From: Flexistipes sinusarabici DSM 4947
GTDB lineage: Bacteria > Chrysiogenota > Deferribacteres > Deferribacterales > Flexistipitaceae
Direction of reading: 5' to 3'
NCBI RefSeq assembly: GCF_000218625.1
Contig: NC_015672.1
Span: 2,331,451-2,395,450, forward strand
DNA length: 64,000 bases
Shown one piece after another: positions 25,401 to 32,809 of this stretch. The notes beneath the pieces were generated by a model that did no database searches, was not told where the DNA came from, and saw only the letters and a list, made by a program, of their open reading frames with translations. Every line of letters begins with the position of its first letter. Position 1 is the stretch's first letter. A program made the position numbers and the translations under genes.

Positions 25401-27044
25401 TTAACATGCATACTGAATGTTTAATCTGTCAGCCACATTTTTATCTGTGGAAATAAGTGCATCCGATCTGCCTACCGGCAGGGTACTGTTGCCTATGGGT
25501 GCGAGAAGCTTTTTCATCTCCTGATCCACGGAGAGGAAGTAATTGACAATGTTTTCTGCAACCTTATCCACATCCAGCCTCTTTACCAACAGCGGGTTCT
25601 GAGCACATATGCCGACAGGGCATAATCCTGTATTGCAGGCGTTGCATTTGCCCTGATCATTGCCCAAACAGCCGGCCAACTGAATGATAAGTTTTCCGGT
25701 GAAAACGCCGTTGGCACCGAGACATATCATTTTGAAAGCATCCGATGCCAAATTGCCCGTTTTACCCAGGCCTCCTGCGGCCCATAGCGGAATCTGATTT
25801 TGTTTACCCTGGTGTACTGCAGCATGATAACAGTCTCTCAGTTTGGAAATTGCAGGATGTCCTGTATGATCCAGTGAAATTTCATGAGCTGCAGCTGTGC
25901 CGCCGTCGATGCCGTCCAGAAAAAATCCTCCAACTATATTGTACGGGTCGCGCAGTAAATTGTTGTATACCGAGACGCTGGTTGAACTTGCAGCTACTTT
26001 TATTGCCACAGGAACATTGAATTTAAAGGCTGAGTTAAGTGAAAGGAACATTTTTTGGACACTTTCCTCTATCGAATACAACCCCTGATGGTTGGGAGGG
26101 CTCAAAAGATCTGCTTTCGGAACACCTCTAATTTCCTGAATGTGCCTGGCTACTTTTTTAGCCTGAAGCAGTCCGCCGTCACCGGGTTTGGCACCCTGAC
26201 CTATTTTTATCAATACACCCGCAGGATCTTCCACCATTTCGGGCATTGCGTTGATTATTCTGTTCCAACCGAAATGTCCCGAGGCAATCTGTAATATTGT
26301 ATATTTTAGAAACCTTGATTTTAAAAGTCTCTGGGGTACTCCGCCTTCGCCGGAACACATCCTGATGGGAATTGAGCACTCTTCATTCAGGTATGCCGTG
26401 GCTATGGCAATTGCTTCCCATACCCTCCACGATAAAGCTCCTATGGACATATCTCCTATTATTATAGGATAAATCCAGTTTACAGGAGGTGCATCACCTG
26501 AAAATTTCAGTTTGCCGTCTTCACTTATGCTGAATGGTATTTCTCCGGCTGGAAGTGTTCGCCCAAAAGGGGATAGTATGTCAAACGTATGCCTTTGGGC
26601 ATCCAGAGATGGGTCTGTCATCTGTGAGATACGACCGACTTTTATTTTGTCAAGTGTTCTGCCGTCCGTTTCCAGATTGGATCGTCCACCTCTTTTGAAG
26701 GGATCAGCAAGAGCTCCTCTGTACCGCATTCCGAATCTGGCATCGGAATTTCTGACAGGCCTTATGGCCTCATTGGGGCATACCCTTTCGCATACACCGC
26801 ACCCTCTGCAGAACATATACTCATCAATAGTCTGGGAAATTACAGGTACAGTCTGAAATATAATTTTGGGATTGGGCGTGATATCTTCGCTTACGACTTT
26901 TCTTCTTTTTTCGACTTTTGCATGTATTGCACCGAAGGGACATGAAGAAACACAGCTTCCGCACATCGTGCACCGGCTGCTGTCATAATCTATCCGCCAG
27001 TTAAGATCGTCTTTTGCCAGATCGTTTACTTTTACTGATGCCAT
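25401..27044 (-). CDS. Glutamate synthase FMN-binding (central/synthase) subunit with N-terminal ferredoxin domain
   Basis: A 547-residue protein. The N-terminal double 4Fe-4S module (CTMCGSCVSSCP at about 25 and CRGCGVCERVCP at about 80) is followed by the FMN-binding alpha/beta barrel of glutamate synthase. The barrel shows IGQGAKPGDGGLLQAKKV, the GGFFLDGIDGGTAAA strand, AAGGLGKTGNLASDA and the Cys cluster CNACNTGLCPVGIC that binds the synthase Fe-S centre. It converts 2-oxoglutarate plus ammonia to glutamate. This is the archaeal-type subunit layout. It overlaps the upstream amidotransferase gene by 13 bp. Confidence 0.9.
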   Translation of the reverse strand: MASVKVNDLAKDDLNWRIDYDSSRCTMCGSCVSSCPFGAIHAKVEKRRKVVSEDITPNPKIIFQTVPVISQTIDEYMFCRGCGVCERVCPNEAIRPVRNSDARFGMRYRGALADPFKRGGRSNLETDGRTLDKIKVGRISQMTDPSLDAQRHTFDILSPFGRTLPAGEIPFSISEDGKLKFSGDAPPVNWIYPIIIGDMSIGALSWRVWEAIAIATAYLNEECSIPIRMCSGEGGVPQRLLKSRFLKYTILQIASGHFGWNRIINAMPEMVEDPAGVLIKIGQGAKPGDGGLLQAKKVARHIQEIRGVPKADLLSPPNHQGLYSIEESVQKMFLSLNSAFKFNVPVAIKVAASSTSVSVYNNLLRDPYNIVGGFFLDGIDGGTAAAHEISLDHTGHPAISKLRDCYHAAVHQGKQNQIPLWAAGGLGKTGNLASDAFKMICLGANGVFTGKLIIQLAGCLGNDQGKCNACNTGLCPVGICAQNPLLVKRLDVDKVAENIVNYFLSVDQEMKKLLAPIGNSTLPVGRSDALISTDKNVADRLNIQYAC

Positions 27045-28138
27045 CTCTGCACCTCTAAGTCATTGTTTACATAAATCATTTCCCGCTCATGTGTATATAT
27101 ATCATCTTCCCAATTTCTCTCAGGCATTACGTCGTTGAGTCCGGATACTTCCGAGGTAATAATAACGGTATCATTGTTCTTTCCGACCACCACCGGTCTC
27201 AGCTTTTTGGAGTCGCAGCAGTTGAAAACACTGCCGTCAGGCAGTACGCCTATTATTGTGTTGGGACCGTTGATTTCCAGATTAGCCAGTGATGATCTTA
27301 TCTTTGAAAGTACTGCATTGTCTTCTCTTTTATCAATTTCATCAAATGATAAAGGGGTAATGGTGTGTTTGTAGTAAATCAAAGGCCAGTTTAAAACTTT
27401 GTGCACATAGTGGAGTGTATATAAAAAACACTGGGAGTCTGACTCAAACCCCAGATACCCTTTGTAGAGATTTTTTTGGAAGTTTTTATTTTTTTCATAA
27501 AAGGTGTTTTCACCGTTTGCCATTGCCGTATAGCCCTGAAGAAAGAATGGATGTGCAGCGTAACGTACTATGTCGTAATTGGTGTTTTGTCTGCACTGGG
27601 CACTTATTATTTTTGCCGAAAAATCTTTGTTTTCGCTCCATAAATCAAAATATTCTCCTATATCCGAAGGATCACCAATTTCTTTTAACGTGACAACGTC
27701 AGGCCAGAAGGAATAGATAAAGCCCTCATCCAGTTCATCCAGGGCTTTTCGTATTTTAAGTCTCATTTCCACGAGCAGTTCTTCTTTTTCGCTTTCAGGG
27801 GCATATTTATATAATTTGGGAAGCTGATAAACCTGAAAAACATAGTTCGGCATAGGTTCTATTTTAAGGCCATCTCTGGGAAAAACCTGGGGTGCCCATT
27901 GAAATACTCTCGCAAATCCCTCCTTGTGAAGGATATCTTCAGCAAGTTTAATTCCGTCATCAGTACAGGCCATGGAAAGTATGGGAAGCCCTTTGTATTT
28001 TTCAAATACTCCTCCCAAATCCTGCATTACCATAGCAAAACCAGAATTATCATGACCTTTTTGCTGTGACCGCATTAACTGAAGAGCTGTTTTCGGTTGG
28101 ATGTAATTTTTAGACTTAATCGCTCCTATTCTGCACAT
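27032..28138 (-). CDS. Glutamate synthase glutamine amidotransferase subunit (class II GATase)
   Basis: About 368 residues starting at ATG 28138, which has a strong ribosome binding site (aaggagg). This start places the catalytic Cys at position 2 (MCRIGAIKSK), as Ntn-type amidotransferases require. An upstream in-frame ATG at 28180 would bury the Cys and is rejected. QQKGHDNSGFAMV and the later FENGENTF-like segment (MANGENTFYEKN) fit the GATase II fold. It hydrolyses glutamine and passes ammonia to the FMN subunit. First gene of the glutamate synthase operon. Confidence 0.87.
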   Translation of the reverse strand: MCRIGAIKSKNYIQPKTALQLMRSQQKGHDNSGFAMVMQDLGGVFEKYKGLPILSMACTDDGIKLAEDILHKEGFARVFQWAPQVFPRDGLKIEPMPNYVFQVYQLPKLYKYAPESEKEELLVEMRLKIRKALDELDEGFIYSFWPDVVTLKEIGDPSDIGEYFDLWSENKDFSAKIISAQCRQNTNYDIVRYAAHPFFLQGYTAMANGENTFYEKNKNFQKNLYKGYLGFESDSQCFLYTLHYVHKVLNWPLIYYKHTITPLSFDEIDKREDNAVLSKIRSSLANLEINGPNTIIGVLPDGSVFNCCDSKKLRPVVVGKNNDTVIITSEVSGLNDVMPERNWEDDIYTHEREMIYVNNDLEVQRWHQ

Positions 28139-28167
28139 AATAAAAAACCTCCTTGAGCTGCTTTTAC

Positions 28168-28196
28168 CTAATAATCTCATACATAAAACTTGTCAA
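28168..28196 (-). promoter_or_regulatory. Promoter of the glutamate synthase operon
   Basis: On the minus strand, TTGACA (28196-28191), a 17 bp spacer and TATTAG (28173-28168), 30 bp before the amidotransferase start. Confidence 0.65.
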
Positions 28197-28304
28197 GTAT
28201 AATTTCATTATAAATAGCTTGACTAATTCCTTTTTTTATTAAGAACAAGCGGTCATTGTGGGCTACTATCTTTATATTGACTTTATGTTTTAAAAAAGCT
28301 AATG

Positions 28305-28317
28305 GTCGATTGTCGAC
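28305..28317. promoter_or_regulatory. Candidate operator (GTCGA-TTG-TCGAC dyad) before the aminotransferase
   Basis: A perfect 5-3-5 inverted repeat sits 17 bp before the aminotransferase ATG. A possible -35, TTGACT, lies at 28277-28282, so a bound protein would cover the -10/start region. Confidence 0.35.
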
Positions 28318-28333
28318 ATTTATGAGGTGAAAA

Positions 28334-29617
28334 ATGAACAGCCCGGATGTAAATTTAAACTTGAATGTCAGATGTCTGCCGCTTTCAGCAACACTGTTTA
28401 TTAATGAATTGAGTAATAAGCTTAAAAGGGAGGGGCGCCCTATTTATAAGCTTGGGCTGGGTCAGTCTCCTTTCCCAGTTCCGCAGCCAGTTGTTGATGA
28501 ACTTATCACCAATGCATATCAGAAGGATTATCTGCCCGTTTTGGGGTTGTATTCACTCAGTGAAGCAGTTGTTGACTATTACAGGAGGAGTCAGAATCTG
28601 GAGTATTCTTCCGAAAATATACTTGTCGGCCCGGGCTCCAAGGAACTGATGTTTATTATTCAGCTGGTATATTACGGGGATTTGATAATTCCCACCCCCA
28701 GCTGGGTGTCTTATGCTCCTCAGGCTCATATTGTAGGCAGGCATGTATACTGGCTTTTCACTAAAAAGGAAAACAGATGGCTTCTTACCCCTGAAGAGCT
28801 GGATAGGCACTGCAGGCAAGATCCTACTCGTCCCAGGCTTCTTATTCTGAATTATCCCAATAATCCCACGGGCATGACCTACAGCAGAGATGAGTTGAAA
28901 AGTCTTGCTCAGGTGGCTGAAAAATATAAAGTTTTGATCCTTTCAGATGAAATTTACGGAGAACTCAATTTTAATGGCAACCACACTTCGATTGCTAAGT
29001 ATTATCCGGAAGGAACCATTATCAGCAGCGGTTTGAGCAAATGGTGTGGTGCGGGCGGCTGGCGTCTCGGAACATTCATTTTCCCGGAGAATCTTAAATG
29101 GCTCCTGGAGGGAATGTCTGCTGTGGCAAGTGAGACATTTACTTCGACAAGCGCCCCTATTCAATATGCAGGTGTCAGAGCGTTTAAAGGCGGGATGAAA
29201 ATTGAGCGTTATTTATGTCAATCAAGGCGTGTACTTAAATCATTGGCAGATAGTGTGTATCAAAAACTGTACTCTGCAGGTGCTGATGTCAGCAAGCCTA
29301 ACGGCGCCTTTTATATGTTCCCTGATTTTTCCAAATACAAAGAGAACTTTAGAAGAAGGGGGATTGCTAACAGCAGAGAATTTTGCGAGAAACTTTTGAA
29401 CGAAACGGGTGTGGCAATACTTCCCGGAAGTGCTTTCGGCAGGCCGGAAAATGAATTTACTGCAAGAATAGCTTATGTTGATTTTGACGGCTCCAGGGCA
29501 CTGGCAGCAGCAGAACAGATTCCTTTTGAACAGGAAATTGATGAAAGGTTCCTTGAGTATTATTGCGAAAGGGTTTTGAAGGCTGTAGATCTGTTATGTG
29601 AGTTTGCAGCGAATTAA
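28334..29617 (+). CDS. Class I/II pyridoxal-phosphate aminotransferase
   Basis: A 427-residue fold-type I aminotransferase. YPNNPTGMTYSRDELK and LSDEIYGELNF hold the cofactor-binding Asn and Asp/Tyr. SSGLSKWCGAGGWRLG contains the Lys that binds PLP and the phosphate-contacting Arg region. The C-terminal ARIAYVDFDGSRAL carries the substrate carboxylate Arg. It probably transfers amino groups between an amino acid and 2-oxoglutarate. The substrate cannot be fixed by eye. The gene is divergent from the glutamate synthase operon, which makes glutamate, its likely donor. Ribosome binding site gaggtg. Confidence 0.9.
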   Translation: MNSPDVNLNLNVRCLPLSATLFINELSNKLKREGRPIYKLGLGQSPFPVPQPVVDELITNAYQKDYLPVLGLYSLSEAVVDYYRRSQNLEYSSENILVGPGSKELMFIIQLVYYGDLIIPTPSWVSYAPQAHIVGRHVYWLFTKKENRWLLTPEELDRHCRQDPTRPRLLILNYPNNPTGMTYSRDELKSLAQVAEKYKVLILSDEIYGELNFNGNHTSIAKYYPEGTIISSGLSKWCGAGGWRLGTFIFPENLKWLLEGMSAVASETFTSTSAPIQYAGVRAFKGGMKIERYLCQSRRVLKSLADSVYQKLYSAGADVSKPNGAFYMFPDFSKYKENFRRRGIANSREFCEKLLNETGVAILPGSAFGRPENEFTARIAYVDFDGSRALAAAEQIPFEQEIDERFLEYYCERVLKAVDLLCEFAAN

Positions 29618-29689
29618 ATGTTTTGCTGCCGGGGTAAAAATAACATTGGCTTTTTTGAAGTCCTCCCTTTCTTTTAATAGCTATGCCGA

Positions 29690-29822
29690 TTTGAGATAGT
29701 GAGATATTGAGGGAGTGAAATGGCGAGATAGTAATTTGTTGAACGGTATATTTGTTATTGTAAATGCGGTTTCACCTCAACAACCTTAAATACTTCAAGT
29801 ACCTTTAACTACATTTTCTTTA
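29690..29822. repeat. Word-like degenerate repeat tract F
   Basis: Two parts. 29690-29732 (tgagatagtgagatattgag, ggagtgaaatggcgagatag) is the reverse-complement form of words seen in tracts A and H. 29772-29815 (cacctcaacaaccttaaat, acttcaagtacctttaacta) matches tracts C and D. The 359 bp gap between the aminotransferase and rplU otherwise holds only the rplU promoter and leader. Confidence 0.55.
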
Positions 29823-29879
29823 CGCAATGCATGTTGGTACATATAAATGTATAATTTTTGGGAGGTTAACAAGTTTTTG

Positions 29880-29908
29880 TTGACTTTGTGAATTCATGTT
29901 GTTATAAA
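29880..29908 (+). promoter_or_regulatory. Promoter of the rplU-rpmA-obgE operon
   Basis: TTGACT (29880-29885), a 17 bp spacer and TATAAA (29903-29908). The predicted leader of about 60 nt before rplU could hold an autoregulatory element, but I see no clear structure. Confidence 0.7.
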
Positions 29909-29976
29909 GTTTGTCCTTAATATGTTGAGGGCTTTATGCCGTCTATTTGTGTTTAAGAACAGCGGAGGTGTTGGAA

Positions 29977-30288
29977 ATGTTTGCAATTCTAAAAACCGGT
30001 GGCAAACAGTATACAGTTAAGCCGGGTGATATTATCGATGTCGAGAAGATAGAGGCGGAAAAAGGCGGAACCATCGAATTGAAAAATATTCTTGCCGTAT
30101 CTGACGATAAAAAATTTAATATTGGCAATCCTTATCTTGACAACGCTTCTGTTGAGGCTGAAGTTGTGGATCAGATCAGAGGAAAAAAGGTAGTTGTTTT
30201 CAAGAGAAAACCGAAAAAGGACTATAAAAGGAAATACGGCCACAGGCAGTATTTTACAAAGTTAAAAGTTAAAGAAATAAAAGTTTAA
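29977..30288 (+). CDS. rplU: 50S ribosomal protein L21
   Basis: A 103-residue L21 starting at ATG 29977 ([14 protein letters not shown]) with ribosome binding site gcggaggtg. The family core [20 protein letters not shown] near the C-terminus is intact. An upstream in-frame start at 29947 is rejected because it lacks a ribosome binding site and adds a non-conserved leader. First gene of the classic rplU-rpmA-obgE cluster. Confidence 0.97.
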   Translation: MFAILKTGGKQYTVKPGDIIDVEKIEAEKGGTIELKNILAVSDDKKFNIGNPYLDNASVEAEVVDQIRGKKVVVFKRKPKKDYKRKYGHRQYFTKLKVKEIKV

Positions 30289-30301
30289 TCAGGAGGCTGC
30301 T

Positions 30302-30565
30302 ATGGCTCATAAAAAAGCTGGCGGTAGTACCCGTAACGGTAGGGACAGTGAAAGTAAACGCTTAGGCGTTAAACGTTTTGGCGGTCAGCATGTTATTCCG
30401 GGAAATATTATTGTTAGACAGAGGGGCACACGTTTTAAACCCGGAAAGAATGTTGGTTTGGGTAAGGATTACACCATATTTGCCCTGCAGGAAGGATATG
30501 TGAAGTTTGAAGATAAAGGAAGAAAAGGCAAATTCATATCCGTTCTTGAAGAAAAATCCGTATAA
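30302..30565 (+). CDS. rpmA: 50S ribosomal protein L27
   Basis: An 87-residue L27. The N-terminus [20 protein letters not shown] is typical, and there is no Firmicutes-type cleavable extension. [19 protein letters not shown] is the conserved core. Its tail reaches the peptidyl-transferase centre. It follows rplU by 13 bp with a strong ribosome binding site (aggagg). Confidence 0.98.
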   Translation: MAHKKAGGSTRNGRDSESKRLGVKRFGGQHVIPGNIIVRQRGTRFKPGKNVGLGKDYTIFALQEGYVKFEDKGRKGKFISVLEEKSV

Positions 30566-30575
30566 GTCAAATTCT

Positions 30576-30610
30576 GCCCCCTTGTTTTTATTTAAAATTT
30601 ATAAGGGGGC
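30576..30610 (+). terminator. Hairpin between rpmA and obgE overlapping the obgE ribosome binding site
   Basis: GCCCCCTT (30576-30583) pairs perfectly with AAGGGGGC (30603-30610) across a 19 nt AT-rich loop and is followed by tttctg. The 3' arm aaggggg is also the only Shine-Dalgarno-like sequence before the obgE ATG at 30621. It may be a weak terminator, a translational switch, or both. Confidence 0.65.
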
Positions 30611-30620
30611 TTTCTGTATC

Positions 30621-31634
30621 ATGAAATTTCTTGACACTACAAAAATTAAAATCAAAGCCGGAGACGGCGGCAGAGGCTGTGTAAGCTTCAGAAGGGAAAA
30701 GTATGTCCCCAGAGGCGGCCCGGACGGCGGCAACGGCGGCAGCGGCGGAAACATTGTCATTGTGGGCAACAGATCTAAATATACTCTCCTCGATTTGAAT
30801 TATAAAACAAATTATTCCGCAGAGCGCGGAGAACACGGAAGGGGGAAAGACCAGCACGGTCGAAAAGGCAGAGATCTGGAAATAACCGTACCTCTCGGTA
30901 CCATTGTCAAAGATTACGAAACGGGTAAAGTGTTGGGAGATATAACTGAAGACGGACAAAGGATTGTTGCCGCCAAAGGCGGAAAAGGCGGCAGAGGCAA
31001 TATGGCTTTTGTTAACTCCACCAGAAGAGCACCACGTATTTTTGAAGACGGGGAAAAAGGTGAGGAGAGGATATTACTGCTAGAGCTGAAACTCATTGCC
31101 GATGTGGGGGTTATCGGTCTTCCTAACGCCGGAAAATCAACATTCATAGCTTCCGTATCTGCAGCAAAACCAAAGATAGCTGATTACCCATTTACCACAA
31201 TCACTCCTAATCTTGGTGTTGTTAAAAATATAACAGGTGGTTCCTTTGTTTTGGCCGATATGCCGGGGTTGATTGAAGGTGCCCATGAAAATGCCGGTTT
31301 AGGTGTCAGATTTCTCAAACATATAGAAAGAACCAGAATACTGCTTCATTTTGTGGATGCTTCTGAAGAGGACTCCATGATTGAAAGATATAAAATAATA
31401 AGAGATGAAATCTTACGGTATTCCAAAAAACTGTCGGAAAAAGAAGAGATCATTGCCGCAACAAAGGTTGACTCGAAAAATGAAGATAACCTTGAAGAGT
31501 TTGAAAAATTTGTGAATAATGATTTAGACAAACAGCTGTATAAAATTTCATCCGTTGCGCGTGAAGGTATAGATGAGTTGCTGAAAACATTATGGGTGCG
31601 TTTGGAAAAAGAGGACAGCCGCAATGATAAATAA
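30621..31634 (+). CDS. obgE: GTPase Obg
   Basis: A 337-residue ribosome-associated GTPase. The glycine-rich OBG domain (about residues 1-158; IKAGDGGRGCVSFRREK, then GGPDGGNGGSGG) is followed by the G domain with GLPNAGKSTF (G1), DYPFTT (G2) and DMPGLIEGAH (G3). The C-terminal OCT domain is absent, as in many bacteria. It acts in 50S assembly and stress signalling. Start chosen at ATG 30621 (MKFLDTTKI). The longer frame upstream runs through the rpmA end and the hairpin. Confidence 0.96.
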   Translation: MKFLDTTKIKIKAGDGGRGCVSFRREKYVPRGGPDGGNGGSGGNIVIVGNRSKYTLLDLNYKTNYSAERGEHGRGKDQHGRKGRDLEITVPLGTIVKDYETGKVLGDITEDGQRIVAAKGGKGGRGNMAFVNSTRRAPRIFEDGEKGEERILLLELKLIADVGVIGLPNAGKSTFIASVSAAKPKIADYPFTTITPNLGVVKNITGGSFVLADMPGLIEGAHENAGLGVRFLKHIERTRILLHFVDASEEDSMIERYKIIRDEILRYSKKLSEKEEIIAATKVDSKNEDNLEEFEKFVNNDLDKQLYKISSVAREGIDELLKTLWVRLEKEDSRNDK

Positions 31635-32067
31635 TATAGGCAGTATTATGATGGAAATACTGCCGGAGAATATTGCCGAACTGATTAAAATAAACAGTAT
31701 TTACTCGATATGCGTTGGAAAAAGGATAAGTAAGGTTTCCAAACCGATTAAGTTTGACGGCAGAACGCTCACTGTAGCCGTATTTGATAATATCTGGCTT
31801 CAGGAGCTATCTTTTTTGAAACAGGATATTCTTGAAAGGTTAAACTCTGAAAATTTAAATGTAAAAGAGATAAAATTTATACATAAATTTAAACCGGTGT
31901 CTTCGGGGAAAAAGCAGCTGTATCAGCGGAAAATTACAGAAAAAGAGCAGGTTTTTATCGATAGGTTCGCTTCCTTCATTGACGATGAAGAATTGAGAGA
32001 ATCCTATCGGAGGGCTCTGACATCCTATTTTAAACGGTACTCATTAAAAGATTTTTTTCTTGAATAA
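31624..32067 (+). CDS. DUF721 (DciA-like) protein
   Basis: A 147-residue basic protein. The segment TVAVFDNIWLQELSFLKQDI followed by LERLN is the DUF721 hallmark (beta strand, Trp, helix). DciA proteins of this family help load the replicative helicase DnaB in bacteria lacking DnaC/DnaI. It overlaps obgE by 11 bp with gaggac as ribosome binding site. The helicase-loading role is inferred from the family, not shown here. The C-terminal half (helical, basic) is not conserved to my eye. Confidence 0.7.
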   Translation: MINNIGSIMMEILPENIAELIKINSIYSICVGKRISKVSKPIKFDGRTLTVAVFDNIWLQELSFLKQDILERLNSENLNVKEIKFIHKFKPVSSGKKQLYQRKITEKEQVFIDRFASFIDDEELRESYRRALTSYFKRYSLKDFFLE

Positions 32068-32104
32068 TTCTAAATAATATGTATTTTTTAGTTCGGAGTT
32101 AAAA

Positions 32105-32614
32105 ATGATATTAGATATAGTAAAGTTCCCTGATAAAACACTTAGAAAAAAGACGAAACCTGTTGAAAAGGTGTCTGACGATATTTTGGAAAAGCTGAAC
32201 AATATGGCTGAGACTATGTATAACGCTCCGGGTGTCGGATTGGCAGCTCCACAGGTTGGTATCGACAAAAGACTTGTGGTGATGGATATCACTGCAGAGG
32301 ATGAGCCTCCGAAACTGGAAAAGCTCATCAACCCTGAAGTTCTGGAATACGAGGGAGAGCAGACGGGCGAGGAAGGATGTCTCAGCCTGCCTGGGGAATA
32401 TGCAGATGTTAAAAGAGCTGAATGGATAAGGTATAAATACATTGATGAAAACGGCGATGAGCATCTGCAAGAGGCAACGGGACTGAGAGCCCGGGTGATT
32501 CAGCATGAAGTCGACCATCTGGACGGAATCCTTTTTATCGATAAGCTTAGCACTATGAAAAGGGATATGATAAAAAAACGCATTAAAAAACGCATATCTC
32601 AGGGCGATTATTGA
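32105..32614 (+). CDS. def: Peptide deformylase
   Basis: A 169-residue deformylase that removes the formyl group from nascent proteins. All three motifs are intact: GVGLAAPQVG, EEGCLSLPG (metal Cys) and QHEVDHLDG (metal His pair and catalytic Glu). Ribosome binding site cggag before ATG 32105. Last gene of the rplU-to-def run, followed by a hairpin. Confidence 0.97.
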   Translation: MILDIVKFPDKTLRKKTKPVEKVSDDILEKLNNMAETMYNAPGVGLAAPQVGIDKRLVVMDITAEDEPPKLEKLINPEVLEYEGEQTGEEGCLSLPGEYADVKRAEWIRYKYIDENGDEHLQEATGLRARVIQHEVDHLDGILFIDKLSTMKRDMIKKRIKKRISQGDY

Positions 32615-32624
32615 TTTTGACTGC

Positions 32625-32646
32625 GGAAAAATTGTTCAATTTTTCC
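32625..32646 (+). terminator. Terminator-like hairpin after def
   Basis: A perfect 9 bp stem GGAAAAATT / AATTTTTCC with loop GTTC. The T-run (tttttt) comes about 10 bases later, so it is not a textbook terminator. Confidence 0.5.
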
Positions 32647-32686
32647 ATTAGATAATTTTTTGTACGTTTTTCCTGAAAAATTTTAT

Positions 32687-32701
32687 GCAATAATTTATTG
32701 C
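32687..32701. promoter_or_regulatory. Palindrome overlapping the tex promoter
   Basis: GCAATAA-T-TTATTGC is a perfect 7-1-7 dyad that overlaps the putative -35 of the tex promoter. It is a possible operator. Confidence 0.35.
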
Positions 32702-32725
32702 GTAAATTGCTTAATAAGATACAAT
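32698..32725 (+). promoter_or_regulatory. Putative promoter of tex
   Basis: TTGCGT (32698-32703), a 16 bp spacer and TACAAT (32720-32725), 84 bp before the chosen tex start. Confidence 0.45.
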
Positions 32726-32809
32726 TATGCTTTGTAAAACAACATACATATAATGTTCAGCAAAGTACGTTTGCGGAAATTCTGGCAATTAATAAAAGAG
32801 GCGGGGTTT

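Noticed and set aside
28139-28180. Upstream ATG 28180 for the amidotransferase subunit
   Set aside because: It would bury the catalytic Cys that must be residue 2; ATG 28138 has a strong ribosome binding site.
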